Source: Permianibacter fluminis (GTDB taxonomy: Bacteria; Pseudomonadota; Gammaproteobacteria; Enterobacterales; Permianibacteraceae). From it: a DNA stretch of 64,000 bases. Below, piece by piece: positions 61,622 to 64,000 of this stretch; position 1 is the stretch's first letter; each line of letters begins with the position of its first letter. The notes under the pieces were generated by a model that was given only the letters and a program-made list of their open reading frames with translations, did no database searches and had not been told where the DNA came from. Location: the NCBI RefSeq assembly GCF_013179735.1, contig NZ_JABMEG010000001.1, positions 2,728,001-2,792,000 of the forward strand, written 5' to 3'. Both the position numbers and the translations under genes were made by a program.

Positions 61622-61769
61622 TTTGCTGGAACGGGAAATGTAAAATGGCGGGTCTGCCGCTGCTGCGCATCCTGCGAGCAAAGGACGTGCACAGCCGCTC
61701 GCGGCATTCGTACATTCTGTATAGCATGACCCGCCCCACGTCGGCCGTTTTCGTTGAAAGGAAAAAATA

Positions 61770-62315
61770 ATGAAAACTTTGGATGATTTGCAAAATGATA
61801 TGCGCACCGCCTTTCTGGATGGTGCGCCGGGGATGCTGGTCTCTGCCACCGTCTGGATCTCCGCTGCCATGGCTTTTTTGCGCATCGGCGCGGAGCAGGG
61901 GATCTGGACCTTGCTGATCGGTGGTGGCTTGATACACCCCGTTACCACGATTGTATTGAAGCTGATCGGCCAAACGGCAAAAGCAAGCCAAGGCAATCCG
62001 CTCAACGTTCTGGCATTCGCAAGCACCATTTGGTTGATCGTCTGCTGTGTGCTGGCCTATGGCTTGTCGCGAGCAAATGTCGCTTGGTTCTTTCCTGCGA
62101 TGATGCTCACCATCGGCAGTCGCTTTCTGATTTTTCATACGCTCTTTGGCCTCCGACTTTACTGGTTTTGCGGTGGCGCGTTGATTGTTGCCGGCTATCT
62201 TTGCGCTGCTTTGCATATGCCGCCTGCGCTGACGGCATTTATTGGTGGCGGGCTGGAAGCGACGTTCGCGGTCTTGCTGCTTGTTACCAGACGGCGGATA
62301 GCTGCGGCGGTTTGA
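61770..62315 (+). CDS. DUF7010-like membrane protein
   Basis: A 181-residue membrane protein with five to six hydrophobic segments. It opens MKTLDDLQNDMRTAFLDGAPGM and contains GGGLIHPVTTIVLKLIGQTAKASQGNPL, a wording I associate with the DUF7010 family. A soluble N-terminal helix precedes the membrane part. AAGGA lies upstream of the ATG. No known function and no operon partner. Confidence 0.7.
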   Translation: MKTLDDLQNDMRTAFLDGAPGMLVSATVWISAAMAFLRIGAEQGIWTLLIGGGLIHPVTTIVLKLIGQTAKASQGNPLNVLAFASTIWLIVCCVLAYGLSRANVAWFFPAMMLTIGSRFLIFHTLFGLRLYWFCGGALIVAGYLCAALHMPPALTAFIGGGLEATFAVLLLVTRRRIAAAV

Positions 62316-62336
62316 TCATTCAACACTCGTATTGAA

Positions 62337-62403
62337 GTAGGTTGCGCTGAGGCAGGAGGCCCAACAATCCCTTTCGGTCCCGCACCGTGATTGTTGGGGG
62401 TTG
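62337..62403. repeat. Inverted REP-like repeat (GTAGGTTGCGCTGAGG type)
   Basis: GTAGGTTGCGCTGAGG, GGCCCAACAATC, then GATTGTTGGGGGTTGCAGCT in reverse. It begins the 416-base gap before the secreted protein at 62732. Confidence 0.65.
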
Positions 62404-62432
62404 CAGCTCAATCTACAGGCCTGAGCGATTGA

Positions 62433-62585
62433 GAGGTTACGCTCGGCGCAAGGACCCGAACGGGTAGCGGCCCTCTGAGGGGCGGTGCCACCGCTACCTA
62501 TTATCAAGATGAACTGGCGCTGAACGATCCCTTGTTCCGTATTCTCCCTAGCGTGCTCAGCTGGTCACTGGAATATTTCGATTAG
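62433..62585 (+). pseudogene. Possible 3' remnant of a lost gene
   Basis: A start-less open stretch of 50 codons ends in TAG at 62583. Its last 30 codons read like a protein C-terminus (ATYYQDELALNDPLFRILPS, then VLSWSLEYFD). There is no ATG and the upstream part is repeat DNA. No family is recognised. Confidence 0.25.
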
Positions 62586-62731
62586 GTGCAGGCGTTCACA
62601 CTCCCGCAATTTTCTTGCCCGGGGCTTTCGCCTATCATCATTCCTTGCCAGGATCGGCAGCCAGTTTTGATCGGTGCTCAGTGGTTTCTGCCAGTTCACC
62701 ACCCGTTATCTACCAACAAGGATGTTGTCTC

Positions 62732-63700
62732 ATGCCAGTTTTTGTTTCCCCATCGATTTATCAGTCCGCCTGCTTTCACCTGCCGTCGAAGTCGCCTACA
62801 GCAGTCAAGCGGATTTCGCAGCGCTCGCGCCTCATCATGTCGTTCGTCGGTTTGATCATGGGTTCGGCGGTGGCGACCGCTGCCGGCGCTGCAGACAGAT
62901 GGGTGCAGGTGCATGCCGATTTCACCTATTCGCGAACCTACAACTTTGCCCGGCAGGAACCGAACTACTCGGAGAAGTCCCAGTTCACCTTCAATATGAA
63001 TGGTGCCGTTGATCAAATGATGTGGCGCATGGACCCTGACAAAGGCGAAAAGTACCCAACGTATAACGTACCGGATGAGATTCCGCTGTCGTTCAAAAAC
63101 TCTGGTAGCCTGGTGCTGAATGCGAGTTTCCAGAGCAGTGACAGAATCGCCAATCGCAACGACTCCGGCAGTGCATCGCTGCGCGGGACGCTCAAAAGCT
63201 GGGATGATTTTCACATCGAGAAGATTTCGCCGGAGAGCATTATCGGCGTCGAACTGTTCGCTCAGGTGTTGATGAAAGCCACGCTTGACGGCAATGTCAG
63301 CAGCACCCTGCCCAAGATGCCGGACAGCCGGGATGGCGATGAAGTGTTTATCTGGACCACGCCGGTGAAGTTTGATCATGACACGAGTACATTCATCAGC
63401 GAAATCCAGTTGCAGGCGCGGACGCCGCTGGGCCCACGACCCGGCAATAATTTCCAAGCCAAACTGTACGACCTGACGGTTGCGGCGACCGAGCTCACCA
63501 CGGCACCACAAATTGGTGGCAGTGCGCTGGCCACCAGGGATGCGACCATTACCGGCAGCACGGACAACTGGACCTTGAAGAGCTCGTTGTCACGCGAGGT
63601 TCCGATCGGCAGTGATCGCGGCAGTTACCAAGAAAGCATGACCATCACCATTCGACCGGTCGCGACCACGCTGAAGGTCCCGCCGAGCCCGGTTGATTAA
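62732..63700 (+). CDS. Secreted protein, unrecognised
   Basis: A 322-residue exported protein. It has a long N-region, then a hydrophobic segment (IMSFVGLIMGSAVATAAGA, about 35-53) with cleavage before ADRW. The mature part is beta-rich with many Ser/Thr/Asn, for example SGSASLRGTLKSWDDFHIEK and STLPKMPDSRDGDEVFIWTT, and no Cys. No domain is recognised. ATG 62732 has AAGGAT upstream; an internal ATG (62837) would give a tighter signal peptide and is possible. An AraC-type regulator follows on the same strand, 191 bases later. Confidence 0.65.
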   Translation: MPVFVSPSIYQSACFHLPSKSPTAVKRISQRSRLIMSFVGLIMGSAVATAAGAADRWVQVHADFTYSRTYNFARQEPNYSEKSQFTFNMNGAVDQMMWRMDPDKGEKYPTYNVPDEIPLSFKNSGSLVLNASFQSSDRIANRNDSGSASLRGTLKSWDDFHIEKISPESIIGVELFAQVLMKATLDGNVSSTLPKMPDSRDGDEVFIWTTPVKFDHDTSTFISEIQLQARTPLGPRPGNNFQAKLYDLTVAATELTTAPQIGGSALATRDATITGSTDNWTLKSSLSREVPIGSDRGSYQESMTITIRPVATTLKVPPSPVD

Positions 63701-63891
63701 CGGACGCTTGCGCGGCGTATCAAAACGCAAGCTGGCTTCAGCGCGGGTATTCGGTGCAAAATCGATGGACCAATCCATGAGCCTTTGCTTGAAACTCTGC
63801 GCGAAACCAGACCGGCAGGCGCCAGCAGAATGGCCAGGCCATTTCAACCTGATCCAATAGTGCTGGCGCGGCCTGAATCAAAAGAGCCATC

Positions 63892-64000
63892 GTGAGTCAG
63901 GACCCTGAATTGCTGCGCCGCTTGTTGCGCGCCAAAGATTGCATGGACGCCGCCTCGCATGAAGAGTGGCCGGTGCAGCGTTTGGCGCGTGTCAGCCATG
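63892..64000 (+). CDS. AraC-family transcriptional regulator, cut by window end
   Basis: Only the first 36 codons are inside the window. The GTG start is followed by SQDPELLRRLLRAKDCMDAA and a helix EEWPVQRLARVSH, the opening of the AraC/XylS double helix-turn-helix found in proteins with an N-terminal DNA-binding domain (compare the common LLRRLLRAKDxMD start). A weak GAG lies seven bases upstream. The effector part is outside. Confidence 0.75.
   Translation, partial: MSQDPELLRRLLRAKDCMDAASHEEWPVQRLARVSH

Overview
The window looks like chromosomal DNA of a free-living gammaproteobacterium. The support is the mfd-csiV and hflD genes, PurU, CysB, a monomeric NADP-dependent isocitrate dehydrogenase, class I fumarase, the 2-methylcitrate cycle genes, a TonB-dependent receptor and a LolB-independent style lipoprotein. 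No rRNA, tRNA, integrase, transposase or phage structural gene was seen, and no genus can be named from the sequence alone. Most of the window is G+C-rich core DNA. Three stretches stand out: about 12.6-15.9 kb (lysis-type genes), 19.7-22.3 kb (small low-G+C island) and 55.2-58.6 kb (reverse transcriptase plus repeats).

Layout. 0-11 kb: a TPR-GGDEF diguanylate cyclase (cut at its 5' end), a secreted protein, a LysR regulator, purU, a secreted putative zinc hydrolase, a DUF1993 protein, a DAHP synthase, a TonB receptor and a Sel1-like lipoprotein. 11.2-15.9 kb: a calpain-type cysteine protease divergent from an endolysin/holin pair and a putative outer-membrane barrel protein, separated by a hairpin-rich 0.8 kb gap. 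16-19.7 kb: a gluzincin peptidase, a CPBP protease, a 46-residue basic protein and a GNAT acetyltransferase. 19.7-22.3 kb: an island of two unrecognised genes and a HEPN-like protein. 22.5-34 kb: purB, acnA, an NTF2-like protein, a secreted M20 amidohydrolase, a secreted M61-like peptidase, hflD and csiV. 34-44 kb: mfd, cysB, two histidine-kinase-type proteins and L-serine dehydratase. 44-55 kb: a Nudix hydrolase, pabB, fumarase, prpB-prpC, prpD and monomeric icd. 55-58.6 kb: an Abi/DRT-like reverse transcriptase followed by long direct repeats. 58.6-64 kb: small membrane proteins, a DUF2975/XRE pair, a MazG-like protein and the start of an AraC-family regulator.

How the genes work together. 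The metabolic core is carbon flow through the TCA and methylcitrate cycles: AcnA, Icd, Fum and PrpBCD, with serine dehydratase feeding pyruvate. A candidate PsrA-type operator (CAAAC-N4-GTTTG) lies upstream of fumarase and would tie it to fatty-acid use. PabB, PurU and PurB belong to folate, one-carbon and purine metabolism.

The most unusual material is non-coding. There are many REP-like palindromes beginning GTAGG, and four copies of a two-hairpin element whose stems differ completely between copies while each stays self-complementary and the loops stay similar. The best candidates for an undescribed system are the reverse transcriptase locus, with its C-terminal Gly8-Tyr tail and adjoining repeat array, and the calpain/endolysin/holin/barrel locus, which may be an export or lysis module rather than a prophage remnant.
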